From: an uncultured Oscillospiraceae bacterium
Lineage (GTDB): Bacteria; Bacillota; Clostridia; Oscillospirales; Oscillospiraceae
DNA length: 64,000 nucleotides
NCBI GenBank assembly: GCA_944385035.1
Contig: CALWVV010000001.1
Span: 1-64,000 of the forward strand
Direction of reading: 5' to 3'
The position numbers and the translations under genes are program-made. This document shows, one piece after another, positions 7,819 to 16,016 of the stretch. Below the pieces are notes generated by a model. The model was not told the origin of the DNA. It made no database searches and saw only the letters and a list, made by a program, of their open reading frames with translations. How positions within the stretch are numbered: position 1 is the first letter of the stretch; each line of letters starts with the position of its first letter.

Positions 7819-8455
7819 ACGTCTCTCCAGAACGTGGCTGTTCCCTCTGTGCGCGGTGGTATGGAACCAGAGTGTATATTATGGTGGAAATCTGCTGGCG
7901 AAAAACGCCCCCCACTGGAATCTGGAGCTCTGGCTGGATTCTCTGGTCCCGTTTCTCCCCTGGACCGTATCCATCTATCTGGGCTGTTTTCTGTTCTGGG
8001 CGGTATTTTATATACGCATGGCCGGAGAGGAACACCGCCTGGCCTGCCGCTTTTTCCTGGCCGATTTTCTGGCCAAGGGAGTTTGCCTGGTCTTCTTTGT
8101 GCTGCTGCCCACCACCAATCTCCGACCTCTCGTTCCCGGAAACGGGATATGGGACCATCTGATGCGTTTTGTCTATTGGGCGGATGCTCCCACCAACCTC
8201 TTCCCCTCCATTCACTGTCTGGTCAGCTGGCTTTGCTTCATCGGCGCCCGCAATCTCCCCCGCTTCCCCCGCTGGGGCGTATGGCTCACGGGGCTGACGG
8301 CAACGGCAATCTGTCTGTCTACTCTCACCACCCGGCAGCATGTGGCCGTGGACGTGTTGGGAGGCATTTTATTGGCGGAAATGAGCTACTGGATTGCCGG
8401 ACACAACGTGCTTTTGGAACCCTTTTCCCGCCTTTCACGCCGGCTCACCAACTGA
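7811..8455 (+). CDS. PAP2 superfamily lipid phosphatase-like protein
   Basis: A 214-residue protein with about six membrane helices. It has the second PAP2 motif as LFPSIHC (usual PSGH) and the third as TTRQHVAVDVLGG (RxxxHxxxD). The first motif KxxxxxxRP is not intact: NLRP is present but the lysine is not, as in the PAP2 branch that includes inositol-phosphorylceramide or sphingomyelin synthase-like proteins. The ATG at 7811 overlaps the end of psd by eight bases and follows AGGGAGG. As the last gene of the operon it may dephosphorylate or transfer a lipid head group; the substrate is not determinable. Confidence 0.75.
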   Translation: MTKRLSRTWLFPLCAVVWNQSVYYGGNLLAKNAPHWNLELWLDSLVPFLPWTVSIYLGCFLFWAVFYIRMAGEEHRLACRFFLADFLAKGVCLVFFVLLPTTNLRPLVPGNGIWDHLMRFVYWADAPTNLFPSIHCLVSWLCFIGARNLPRFPRWGVWLTGLTATAICLSTLTTRQHVAVDVLGGILLAEMSYWIAGHNVLLEPFSRLSRRLTN

Positions 8456-8487
8456 CCTGTGCCGCATAATTGACCGATTCAATGGAA

Positions 8488-8534
8488 AAGCCGCTGGGAC
8501 GGACATAACGATCCGTTCCAGCGGTTTCTTTTTT
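8488..8534 (+). terminator. Terminator of the phospholipid operon
   Basis: GCCGCTGG...TCCAGCGG-type long hairpin with TTTCTTTTTT tail. Confidence 0.8.
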
Positions 8535-8569
8535 CAGGAAGGCAAGCGCTGCGGCTTGCAAGCTTAGGA

Positions 8570-8598
8570 TTGCTCTTTCTCTTCCCAGGCGTTATAAT
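8570..8598 (+). promoter_or_regulatory. Promoter of the diaminopropionate lyase operon
   Basis: TTGCTC (8570-8575), 17-bp spacer, TATAAT (8593-8598). Confidence 0.6.
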
Positions 8599-8657
8599 GG
8601 CCTTGCTTTCCAATGCTACAACGGCCGGCAGGCCGGAGAAAGGAGACTCAATCCCAT

Positions 8658-9872
8658 ATGGATTCCTTCCAAATTGCCACGCTCTCCCGCAAGAGGCAGC
8701 CCTCACTCAGCTTCCGCCCCTTTACCGTGGCCGAGGCTCAGAAGGCCCATGATTTTCACGCAAGCTTCCCCATCTATCAGCCCACCCCTCTCACCGCCCT
8801 GCCTAACCTGGCCCAGGCACTGGGCGTGGAGGAGATTCGGGTCAAGGACGAGAGCTTTCGCTTTGGCCTAAATGCTTTCAAGGTCCTGGGCGGGAGCTAC
8901 GCGATGGGCCGGTACATTGCTCAAACGCTGGGCGAGGACATCTCCGCCCTCCCGGCCGAGCGGATCCTCTCCTCTGAAGTCCGGGAAAAGCTCGGAGCGG
9001 TCACGTTCGTCACCGCCACAGACGGAAATCATGGCCGAGGCGTGGCCTGGACTGCACACCAGCTGGGCCAGCACTCTGTGGTCTATATGCCTAAGGGCAG
9101 CGCCCCGGAACGGCTTCACAACATTCAGGCCGAGGGCGCCCAGGCCTCCATCACCGAGCTCAATTATGACGGAGCCGTGCGTCTGGCCAACCAACAGGCT
9201 CAAGAAAAGGGCTGGGTCATGGTGCAGGATACCGCCTGGGAAGGGTATACCGACATTCCCCTGTGGATCATGCAGGGGTACACCACCATGGGCTATGAGA
9301 TCGTCCGTCAGTTGGAGGACGAGGGGGCTCCCCCGCCCACGCACCTGTTTCTTCAGGCCGGTGTGGGCAGCATGGCCGGGGCCATGGCCGCTTTCTTCTC
9401 CTCCTACTATGGCGAACACAGGCCCTTCATTACCATCGTAGAGCCCAACAAGGCCAACTGCCTCTTCCGCACCGCCCAGGCGGACGACGGAACGCTCCAC
9501 TTTGTCACTGGTGATATGGACACCATCATGGCCGGTCTTGCCTGCGGCGAGCCCTGCACCATCGCCTGGGAGGTACTGCGGGAATGCGCCGATGCCTTCC
9601 TAAGCTGTCCGGACTATGCCGCGGCGGACGGCATGCGCATTTTGGCCGCTCCCCGAAAGGGAGATACGCCCATTGTCTCCGGCGAATCCGGCGCGGCTAC
9701 CTTGGGCTGCACGGCCAATATTTTGCTGCGGGAAAGTCTGCGGGAGCTGAAACAGGCCCTGCAGTTAGACGAACACAGCCGCCTGCTCTTTATCAGCACC
9801 GAGGGAGACACCGACAAAGACAACTATCGAAAGGTAGTCTGGGGCGGAAAATATTCCAAGGTCTATGAATGA
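8658..9872 (+). CDS. dpaL: Diaminopropionate ammonia-lyase
   Basis: A 404-residue PLP fold-type II enzyme that splits 2,3-diaminopropionate (and often serine or threonine) into pyruvate and ammonia through an aminoacrylate intermediate; about the length of E. coli YgeX (398). Markers are RVKDESFRFGLNAFKVLGG, with the lysine that binds PLP, TDGNHGRGVAW (asparagine loop for the phosphate) and SGESGAATLG near the C-terminus. The ATG at 8658 is 12 bases after AAAGGAG. The next gene encodes a YgeY hydrolase with 19 bases between, matching the ygeX-ygeY pairing seen in enterobacteria. Confidence 0.9.
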   Translation: MDSFQIATLSRKRQPSLSFRPFTVAEAQKAHDFHASFPIYQPTPLTALPNLAQALGVEEIRVKDESFRFGLNAFKVLGGSYAMGRYIAQTLGEDISALPAERILSSEVREKLGAVTFVTATDGNHGRGVAWTAHQLGQHSVVYMPKGSAPERLHNIQAEGAQASITELNYDGAVRLANQQAQEKGWVMVQDTAWEGYTDIPLWIMQGYTTMGYEIVRQLEDEGAPPPTHLFLQAGVGSMAGAMAAFFSSYYGEHRPFITIVEPNKANCLFRTAQADDGTLHFVTGDMDTIMAGLACGEPCTIAWEVLRECADAFLSCPDYAAADGMRILAAPRKGDTPIVSGESGAATLGCTANILLRESLRELKQALQLDEHSRLLFISTEGDTDKDNYRKVVWGGKYSKVYE

Positions 9873-9891
9873 TACGGGAGGTTTCATAATT

Positions 9892-11076
9892 ATGTTAACC
9901 GAGCAACAGAAGCATCAGGTAGTAGAGCTGTGTCAAACCTTAGTACGCTCCCCCAGCACCAGCGGCCATGAGGACGGTGTGGTGGCTGCGCTGAAGGAAT
10001 TTTTTGAGTCCAATGGCTTTGACAGCGTCCATGTGGACCGGTACGGCAGTATTATAGGCTGTATCAAAGGGAACCGTCCGGGCCCCCGGCTTCTCTTTGA
10101 CGGGCACATTGATACAGTCCCCGTGGGGGATGCCGCCGCCTGGACCCACAATCCCTTTGCCGCGGCCATTGAGGACGGAAAAATCTATGGTCGGGGCACC
10201 TCGGATATGAAGGGTGCCGTGGCCGCCATGGCCTGCGCCGCGGCAAACTTTGCACAGGAAACCGGCCGGGACTTTGCCGGAGAAATCTATGTGGCCGGCG
10301 TGGTCCACGAGGAGTGCTTCGAGGGGGTGGCCGCACGGGAAATCAGCGCCTATGTAAAGCCTGACTATGTGGTCATCGGAGAAGCCAGCCAGCTGAACCT
10401 GAAAATTGGCCAGCGGGGCCGGGCAGAGATCGTGGTGGAGACCTTCGGTAAGCCGTGCCACAGCGCCAATCCAGAAAAGGGCATCAACGCCGTCTATAAA
10501 ATGGCAAAGGTCATTGAGGCGATCCGCACCCTGGAACCCACCCATCATCCCGTACTGGGAGACGGCATTCTGGAGCTCACCGACATCAAGTCCAGCCCCT
10601 ATCCCGGTGCCTCAGTCGTTCCGGAATATTGCCGGGCCACCTACGACCGGCGGCTGCTGGTGGGGGAGACCATGGAGAGCGTCCTGGCCCCCATCCAGGC
10701 CCTGCTGGACCAGCTGTGCAGGGAGGACCCGGAGCTGAAGGTCCAGGCAAGCTACGCGGTTGGGAAAGAGATGTGCCACACAGGCAATGAAATCCAGGGA
10801 GAGCGTTTCTTCCCCGGCTGGCTCTTTGAGGAAAACGCCGACTTTGTTCAGGCGGTGTACCACCAGTTGCAGGAGATGGGCTACGCTCCTGAGATCACCC
10901 GGTATAATTTCTGTACCAACGGCAGCCACTACGCCGGTGAGGCAGGGATTAAGACTCTGGGTCTGGGGCCCAGCCGGGAAAACTTAGCCCATACGGTGGA
11001 TGAGTACATTGCGCTTGACCAGCTGGTCAAAGTTTGTCACTGCTACACCGGCGTTATGGCCGCCCTGCTGAAATGA
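9892..11076 (+). CDS. YgeY family M20 metallohydrolase
   Basis: A 394-residue M20/M28-type aminoacylase or peptidase. Metal-binding residues are visible as DGHIDTVP (His), GRGTSDMKG (bridging Asp), VHEECFEG (two Glu) and the late His in TNGSHYAGEAG. The dimerisation lid lies between. It most resembles YgeY, a hydrolase of uncertain substrate often found with selenium-dependent molybdenum hydroxylase clusters, none of which is visible here. The ATG at 9892 follows GGGAGGT. Being in one operon with the diaminopropionate lyase suggests it releases an amino acid from a conjugate for that lyase. Confidence 0.85.
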   Translation: MLTEQQKHQVVELCQTLVRSPSTSGHEDGVVAALKEFFESNGFDSVHVDRYGSIIGCIKGNRPGPRLLFDGHIDTVPVGDAAAWTHNPFAAAIEDGKIYGRGTSDMKGAVAAMACAAANFAQETGRDFAGEIYVAGVVHEECFEGVAAREISAYVKPDYVVIGEASQLNLKIGQRGRAEIVVETFGKPCHSANPEKGINAVYKMAKVIEAIRTLEPTHHPVLGDGILELTDIKSSPYPGASVVPEYCRATYDRRLLVGETMESVLAPIQALLDQLCREDPELKVQASYAVGKEMCHTGNEIQGERFFPGWLFEENADFVQAVYHQLQEMGYAPEITRYNFCTNGSHYAGEAGIKTLGLGPSRENLAHTVDEYIALDQLVKVCHCYTGVMAALLK

Positions 11077-11080
11077 CCAC

Positions 11081-11109
11081 TTTCCAATCAGCGGCAGCTA
11101 TGTTATACT
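11081..11109 (+). promoter_or_regulatory. Candidate promoter of ridA
   Basis: TTTCCA (11081-11086), 17 bp, TATACT (11104-11109), after the YgeY stop. It would allow ridA expression apart from the upstream operon. Confidence 0.4.
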
Positions 11110-11167
11110 AAGTCAGATCATTCCGGGCCTTCTTCCTGGAATTCATATTCGGAAAGGATGATTTACC

Positions 11168-11536
11168 ATGAAAATTCTGGAAACCACCAGCGCTCCCGGC
11201 GCCATCGGCCCCTATTCTCAGGGCTATGAGGTCAACGGCTTTATCTTTACCTCCGGACAGATCCCGGTAGACCCCGCCACTGGCGAGGTTCCTCAGGGCA
11301 TCACCGCCCAGGCCACCCAAAGCTGCAAAAACGTGGGTGCCATTCTGGAAAGCGCCGGTGTGGACTATTCCAAAGTTGTAAAGACCACCTGTTTTTTGGC
11401 CGACATGGGTGATTTTACCGCCTTCAACGAAGTCTATGCTCAGTATTTTACCTCCAAGCCCGCCCGCAGCTGCGTGGCGGTCAAGGCGCTCCCCAAGGGC
11501 GTACTGTGCGAGATCGAGGCAATTGCCGTAAAGTAA
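11168..11536 (+). CDS. ridA: RidA family enamine/imine deaminase
   Basis: A 122-residue YjgF/YER057c/UK114 protein that hydrolyses reactive enamines and imines, such as 2-aminoacrylate, released by PLP lyases and dehydratases. The family start APGAIGPYSQG and the C-terminal signature with the catalytic arginine (PARSCVAVKALPKGVLCEIEAIA) are complete. It trims in the cytosol, as a homotrimer in known members. Its place behind a diaminopropionate ammonia-lyase is logical, because that enzyme generates aminoacrylate. ATG at 11168 after GGAAAGGAT. Confidence 0.95.
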   Translation: MKILETTSAPGAIGPYSQGYEVNGFIFTSGQIPVDPATGEVPQGITAQATQSCKNVGAILESAGVDYSKVVKTTCFLADMGDFTAFNEVYAQYFTSKPARSCVAVKALPKGVLCEIEAIAVK

Positions 11537-11566
11537 TTTTTCCTTATATCCCTTGATTTTTATGTA

Positions 11567-11608
11567 AAAAATCCCCTTATACGGCCTTTTTCCGTGTAAG
11601 GGGATTTT
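11567..11608. terminator. Bidirectional terminator between ridA and the hydrolase
   Basis: A 17-bp stem (AAAATCCCCTTATACGG and complement with one wobble) with T-tracts for both convergent genes. Confidence 0.75.
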
Positions 11609-11611
11609 GCT

Positions 11612-12535
11612 TTATAATCCTCTGCTTTTGAGCCAGGCCAGCAGGTCATCCATAACCTCCTGCCGGTTTATTTCATTGAACATCTCATGCCGCCCACCGG
11701 GGTAAAGCTTGACGGTCACATCCCGGCAGCCCACCGTTCGGAACATCTGGGCCACCTTTTGTACACCCTTTCCCATGTTCCCAACCGGGTCCCGGTCACC
11801 AGACAGGAAGTAGATGGGCGTGTTTTTGTCCATCTTTGCCAGGTTCTTTTTCCTGCCAATGAATTGGATGCCTCCCAACATATCCCGGAACATGGTCACT
11901 GTGGGCCGGAAGGAGCACAGGGGGTCATGTTCGAATGCCCTGACTACCTCCATGTCCCGGCTGAGCCAGTCTCCAGAGGTTTGGTTGGGCTGGAAATGCT
12001 TATTATAGGACCCCATGGACATGTCGTACACCAGGTCGCTTACATAATCTCTTCCCCGGAGCGTACCAATCATACCGGACATGCCTCTTCCAAACGCCAC
12101 CAGCGGGGCGGCCTCCTGTCCCGTTCCAGACAGGACGGCAGCATCCACTGTCCCCGGCCAGCGGATGAGATAGGTGCGTGTCAGGAAAGAGCCCATGGAA
12201 TGGCCCAGCATAATATAGGGAATACCGGGGTACTTCTCTCCCTCCAGCTTCCGCAGGCGGCGCACATCACGTGCCACCAGATCCCATCCGTTTTCAGGGC
12301 CAAAGTATCCAAACGTTCCCTCTTTGGCGGTCAGGCCGTGGCCCAGATGATCCTCCCCGCACACCAAAAAACCATGTTCCGTCAGGTATTGGGCCAGAGG
12401 ATCATAGCGAAGGGCATACTCCGCCACTCCGTGGACAATTTGTACCACTGCCCTGAGTTCTCCCTCTGGCAGCCACTCTACGGCGTGGATCTGGTGCACT
12501 CCATCGGTGGATAGATAGGTAAATTCCCTTCTCAT
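11612..12535 (-). CDS. Alpha/beta hydrolase, monoacylglycerol-lipase-like
   Basis: A 307-residue cytosolic serine hydrolase of the S33/lysophospholipase type. It has the oxyanion region VQIVHGVAEYALRY, the nucleophile elbow GHSMGS, a late acidic residue in LSGDRDPVG and the catalytic histidine in GGRHEMFNE, the same order as bacterial monoacylglycerol lipases. The ATG at 12535 is preferred to the in-frame GTG at 12547 because AAGTGAGGG precedes it. It is a single gene, and its natural ester is unknown. Confidence 0.85.
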   Translation of the reverse strand: MRREFTYLSTDGVHQIHAVEWLPEGELRAVVQIVHGVAEYALRYDPLAQYLTEHGFLVCGEDHLGHGLTAKEGTFGYFGPENGWDLVARDVRRLRKLEGEKYPGIPYIMLGHSMGSFLTRTYLIRWPGTVDAAVLSGTGQEAAPLVAFGRGMSGMIGTLRGRDYVSDLVYDMSMGSYNKHFQPNQTSGDWLSRDMEVVRAFEHDPLCSFRPTVTMFRDMLGGIQFIGRKKNLAKMDKNTPIYFLSGDRDPVGNMGKGVQKVAQMFRTVGCRDVTVKLYPGGRHEMFNEINRQEVMDDLLAWLKSRGL

Positions 12536-12627
12536 CGGTACCCTCACTTTCCGCTGGACTGCTGCATAAACAAGCTATCCAGCCTCTTTCGTTCTTTATC
12601 CTAGTGTACTCCCACTGGTCCTCTCCG

Positions 12628-13362
12628 TCAAGTCATCTGCTCCAGCAGGGAGCGGATGGTGCCCGCGTGAAGCTTTCCCTCCTGGCCTAGCTCCTCATAG
12701 AGTGCCCGCAGACAGGGATCCTGGGTATTTTCTGCGGCCTGGCGGTTACAGTGTTCCCATCTCTGCTCCCACATAAACTGCTCCCGCAGGGCCAGGCTGA
12801 AGGAGGAGGGCAGTTCCGGATGGGGGCAGCAAGGACGAAAGCGTTTGCCGGTAATGAGGAAATAGGCCGCTGAAAGCCTGCGCAGTGCCTGCCGGTGGTC
12901 TGCCGCCAAACTGCTCATCGTCCCTCTGGCACAGCTTCCGCAGGACCGGCTGGAGAGCATCTGCCCAGCCAGCATTCCCCGCCGCGCCATAGACATCAGT
13001 TCCTCCAGGCGGCGGCTGTCCCCCTGTGACCCCTCCCCCAGGCACAGCTCTGGTGTGCCCGTGCAGGGGCATTCCTTCTTTTCCCCCTCCGTGTCCTCCG
13101 AGCAGGCCGGAACCTGAGGCAGATCGGGCTGGGGCTCCTGAGGCTCCGACTGGGATTGCATCGGCGCTGTCTCCCCGGTAAGCTGGGGCGCAGCGGTGCT
13201 CTCCCCTGGCACCGCCGTCTCTGGGATCTGCGTTTCCGCTTGGGTGCTCTCTACCGAAATCGGACTGTTGGTCTGATCGGGCATGACCCGCTCCCAGACC
13301 CGGCGGAAGGTATCCTGATCTACGTTCTTTCCGCTCAGAGGCGGTAACGTTGCTTTTTCCAT
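12628..13362 (-). CDS. Ferritin-like domain protein with disordered N-terminus
   Basis: A 244-residue protein of unknown role. Residues 1 to about 115 are proline-, glutamate- and glutamine-rich and probably disordered, ending in a CPCTGTPELC cluster. From about residue 120 a helical segment rich in Glu, His and Gln (MSSLAADHRQALRRLSAAYF, then WEQRWEHCNRQAAEN and ELGQEGKLHAGTI) resembles the four-helix ferritin/rubrerythrin-like fold seen in Clostridia proteins. Several cysteines (SCGSCARG) sit at the start of this domain. The ATG at 13362 follows AAAGGGAG. Whether it binds metal is not established from the sequence. Confidence 0.65.
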   Translation of the reverse strand: MEKATLPPLSGKNVDQDTFRRVWERVMPDQTNSPISVESTQAETQIPETAVPGESTAAPQLTGETAPMQSQSEPQEPQPDLPQVPACSEDTEGEKKECPCTGTPELCLGEGSQGDSRRLEELMSMARRGMLAGQMLSSRSCGSCARGTMSSLAADHRQALRRLSAAYFLITGKRFRPCCPHPELPSSFSLALREQFMWEQRWEHCNRQAAENTQDPCLRALYEELGQEGKLHAGTIRSLLEQMT

Positions 13363-13446
13363 ATAAGTACTCCCTTTCTGTTCAAAAATCATGGGCCACT
13401 CCCAGCCATTCTATGCCGCAATCAGCCATTTGGTGGCCCAATGGGC

Positions 13447-13475
13447 TTGCCAGTGGAGAAAAAACGTGCTAATAT
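13447..13475 (+). promoter_or_regulatory. Promoter of the thioesterase gene
   Basis: TTGCCA (13447-13452), 17 bp, TAATAT (13470-13475). Confidence 0.5.
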
Positions 13476-13505
13476 GGCAGAAGTTTGTCAAAGGAAGTGT
13501 CTTGT

Positions 13506-13919
13506 ATGGATGAAAGAAAGCACCCCATTCTGGACGTGGTCAACACACCCCATCAGTTTTCCTATGAAAATGGCATCGAAGTTACCCATGTCGAGCCCGG
13601 ACTGGCCCGCGGTGTGCTTCACGCAGGCCCCAATTCCATCAATCCCCACGGCATGATCCACGGCGGCGCCATCGCCACTTTGGCTGACACAGTGGCCGGA
13701 AGTTGTGCCTGCTCTCGGGGCGGAAACTGCGTCACCTGCTCCACTACTATGGAATACCTTCGCCCCGCCTACGGAGACCTTTTCTGCGAAGCGACCCCGA
13801 AAAAACTGGGCCGCAGACTGTCTGTCATCCAGGTGGAGATCCAAAACGCCCAATGCAAAACCGTTGCCACCGGAACCCTTACGTTTTTTATGGAGGTTCC
13901 AAAAAATTTCGAGCGTTAA
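13506..13919 (+). CDS. PaaI family thioesterase (hotdog fold)
   Basis: A 137-residue hotdog-fold protein that would hydrolyse acyl-CoA, typically aryl- or medium-chain CoA esters. The signature INPHGMIHGGAIATLADTVAG holds the HGG and the acidic residue of the active site, followed by the core strand CVTCSTTMEYLRPAYGD. The ATG at 13506 follows AAAGGAAG; a TTG at 13485 is possible but would overlap that ribosome site. It is monocistronic, in front of the lysine riboswitch. Confidence 0.85.
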   Translation: MDERKHPILDVVNTPHQFSYENGIEVTHVEPGLARGVLHAGPNSINPHGMIHGGAIATLADTVAGSCACSRGGNCVTCSTTMEYLRPAYGDLFCEATPKKLGRRLSVIQVEIQNAQCKTVATGTLTFFMEVPKNFER

Positions 13920-13939
13920 CAAAAATTTTACATTTTTCC

Positions 13940-13968
13940 TTGACAAGTATGAAGGACCGTGATAGGAT
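13940..13968 (+). promoter_or_regulatory. Promoter of the lysine-riboswitch transcript
   Basis: TTGACA (13940-13945), 17-bp spacer, TAGGAT (13963-13968), about 25 bases ahead of the aptamer. Confidence 0.65.
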
Positions 13969-13991
13969 ACTTGCAATTCCAATTTTATTAT

Positions 13992-14160
13992 GGATAGAGG
14001 CGCGAAGTTCATGCGTACCGTGGGGCTAGGCCAGGCAGCCGTCCTGCGGGAGAGGGGACTTTGCCGAAGATCAAGCGGCCTGCCTGGGCCGCGCGACCTG
14101 GGCCGTTGGGAGAATATCCCGCGGACTGTCACGAGTTAGTGGAGCGCTATCCAGAGGTCC
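13992..14160 (+). ncRNA. Lysine riboswitch (L box) aptamer
   Basis: The conserved lysine-aptamer blocks occur in order: GATAGAGGCGCGAAGTTCAT, then GAGAGGGGACTTTGCCGAAG, then GGGCCG, then ACTGTCACGAGT and TGGAGCGCTATC at the closing strand. These match the known core (GAUAGAGGUGCGA, GGGAC-UUCGCCGAAG, CUGUCA, UGGAGGGCUAUC). Lysine binding would stabilise this fold and let the terminator at 14192 form, so the downstream transporter is expressed when lysine is scarce. Confidence 0.92.
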
Positions 14161-14191
14161 CTGAGCATCTTGTCTTGGGGGCATCCGGTTT

Positions 14192-14228
14192 GCCATGGAG
14201 CGCTTTGCGCCCCGTGGCTTTTTGTTTT
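14192..14228 (+). terminator. Riboswitch expression-platform terminator
   Basis: GCCATGG...CCGTGGC hairpin with an inner GCGC/GCGC stem followed by TTTTTGTTTTG, lying between the lysine aptamer and the transporter start. Confidence 0.75.
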
Positions 14229-14274
14229 GCGCCATATTCTTGCGCGGCCCAAACAAAATTTGGAGGGAATTAAA

Positions 14275-16005
14275 ATGAGAGCTAGAAGATCCTGGCCCGT
14301 GCGTGTCATCGTTCTTTTCATGATGGTCCTCGCTCTGGCCACCACCGCCTTCGCTGCCGGCGATCCCACAGAGGAGACCGGCACCAAGATGATCAGCTGT
14401 CCCGATTGCGGCGGCATTGGCATTGTCCTGACAGATGAAGGAGAGGCCGCTGCCTGCCCCGCCTGTGAAGGAACCGGCTACGTGGTTTCTCCCAGCAATT
14501 ATTACAACACCGGCCTGGCCCTGCTGCCCCCTGTGATCGCCATTGCTCTGGCCCTGATCACCAAGGAGGTCTACTCCTCCCTGTTCATCGGTATCGTGGT
14601 AGGCGGACTGCTCTATTCCAACTTCTCCTTTGAGGGAACCCTGAACCATGTGTTCAGCGGCGGTATTGTTGCCTCCCTGTCCGACAGCTACAATGTAGGT
14701 ATCTTGATCTTCCTGGTCATTCTGGGCACCATGGTGTGTCTGATGAACAAGGCCGGCGGCTCCGCTGCCTTCGGCCGCTGGGCAAAGAAGAACATCAAGT
14801 CCCGTGCCGGTGCTCAGCTGGCCTCTGTGCTTCTGGGCTGCCTCATCTTCATTGACGACTATTTTAACTGTCTCACCGTGGGCAGCGTCATGCGTCCCAT
14901 CACCGACAAGCACCAGGTCTCCCGCGCCAAGCTGGCCTACATCATCGACGCCACTGCCGCTCCTGTGTGTATCATCGCCCCCATCTCCTCCTGGGCCGCT
15001 GCTGTGTCCGGCTTTGCAGAGGATGGCCAGGGCCTGAACCTGTTTATTCGCGCCATTCCCTATAACTTCTACGCCCTGCTGACCATCTTGATGATGCTGG
15101 GCTTGATCCTGTTCAATGTGGACTTCGGTCCTATGGCAAAGTTTGAGCGCAATGCTGTGGAAAAGGGCGACCTGTTCTCTGGCTCTAACCCCTATGCCAT
15201 GCTGGACGAGGACATCGACGACACCAAGGGCACCGTCATGGATCTGGTACTTCCCATCATCGTGCTGGTCATCTGCTGTGTGGTAGGTATGATCTATTCC
15301 GGCGGCTTCTTCTCCGGCAGCGACTTCGTCACCGCCTTTTCCAACTCCGACGCCTCTGTGGGCCTGATGCTGGGTTCCGCATTCGGCCTGCTCTTCGCTT
15401 TCATTTACTACTTTGTGCGCCGCTCTATGAGCTTCAAGGAAATGATGGGCTGTATCCCCGAGGGCTTCAAGGCCATGGTTCCCGCTATTCTGATCCTCAC
15501 CTTCGCCTGGACCCTGAAGAGCATGACCGATTCTCTGGGTGCCAAGTACTTTGTCCGTGACTTTGTGCGCAGCGCTGAGCACCTGCAGATGTTCCTGCCC
15601 GTGATCGTTTTCGTCATCGGCTGCCTTCTGGCCTTTGCCACCGGCACCAGCTGGGGCACCTTCGGCATTCTGATCCCCATCGTTCAGAACGTCTTCTCCA
15701 TGGACAACCCCCTGGCCATCATCTGCATCTCCGCTTGTATGGCAGGCGCTGTGTGCGGCGACCACTGCTCCCCCATCTCCGACACCACCATCATGGCCTC
15801 TGCCGGCGCTCAGTGCGACCACGTAAACCATGTGTCCACTCAGCTCCCCTACGCCATCTCCTGTGCGGTCATCTCCGGCATCAGCTACCTGATTGCCGGT
15901 GTGCTGGCCATCAACGGCCTGCCCGGCATCATCGCTCTGCCGGTAGGCATTGTTCTGATGTTGGGTTTCCTGATGATCATGAGAAACAACAAGGCCGCTG
16001 TTTAA
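14275..16005 (+). CDS. NhaC-family transporter under lysine control, with zinc-ribbon insert
   Basis: A 576-residue Na+/H+ antiporter superfamily (NhaC-type) protein. NhaC family members downstream of lysine riboswitches have been predicted to be lysine transporters (LysW), which is the most likely role. A signal-like segment (residues about 7-25, ending ATTAFAAG) is followed by two DnaJ-type motifs, CPDCGGIGIV and CPACEGTGYV, about 20 residues apart, then about eleven membrane helices. Family marks are IFIDDYFNCLTVGSVMRPI, DATAAPVCIIAPISSWAA and CGDHCSPISDTTIMASAG. ATG at 14275 after GGAGGG. The cysteine motifs may bind zinc on the outside face; their function is unknown. Confidence 0.88.
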   Translation: MRARRSWPVRVIVLFMMVLALATTAFAAGDPTEETGTKMISCPDCGGIGIVLTDEGEAAACPACEGTGYVVSPSNYYNTGLALLPPVIAIALALITKEVYSSLFIGIVVGGLLYSNFSFEGTLNHVFSGGIVASLSDSYNVGILIFLVILGTMVCLMNKAGGSAAFGRWAKKNIKSRAGAQLASVLLGCLIFIDDYFNCLTVGSVMRPITDKHQVSRAKLAYIIDATAAPVCIIAPISSWAAAVSGFAEDGQGLNLFIRAIPYNFYALLTILMMLGLILFNVDFGPMAKFERNAVEKGDLFSGSNPYAMLDEDIDDTKGTVMDLVLPIIVLVICCVVGMIYSGGFFSGSDFVTAFSNSDASVGLMLGSAFGLLFAFIYYFVRRSMSFKEMMGCIPEGFKAMVPAILILTFAWTLKSMTDSLGAKYFVRDFVRSAEHLQMFLPVIVFVIGCLLAFATGTSWGTFGILIPIVQNVFSMDNPLAIICISACMAGAVCGDHCSPISDTTIMASAGAQCDHVNHVSTQLPYAISCAVISGISYLIAGVLAINGLPGIIALPVGIVLMLGFLMIMRNNKAAV

Positions 16006-16016
16006 CCTACATTTCG

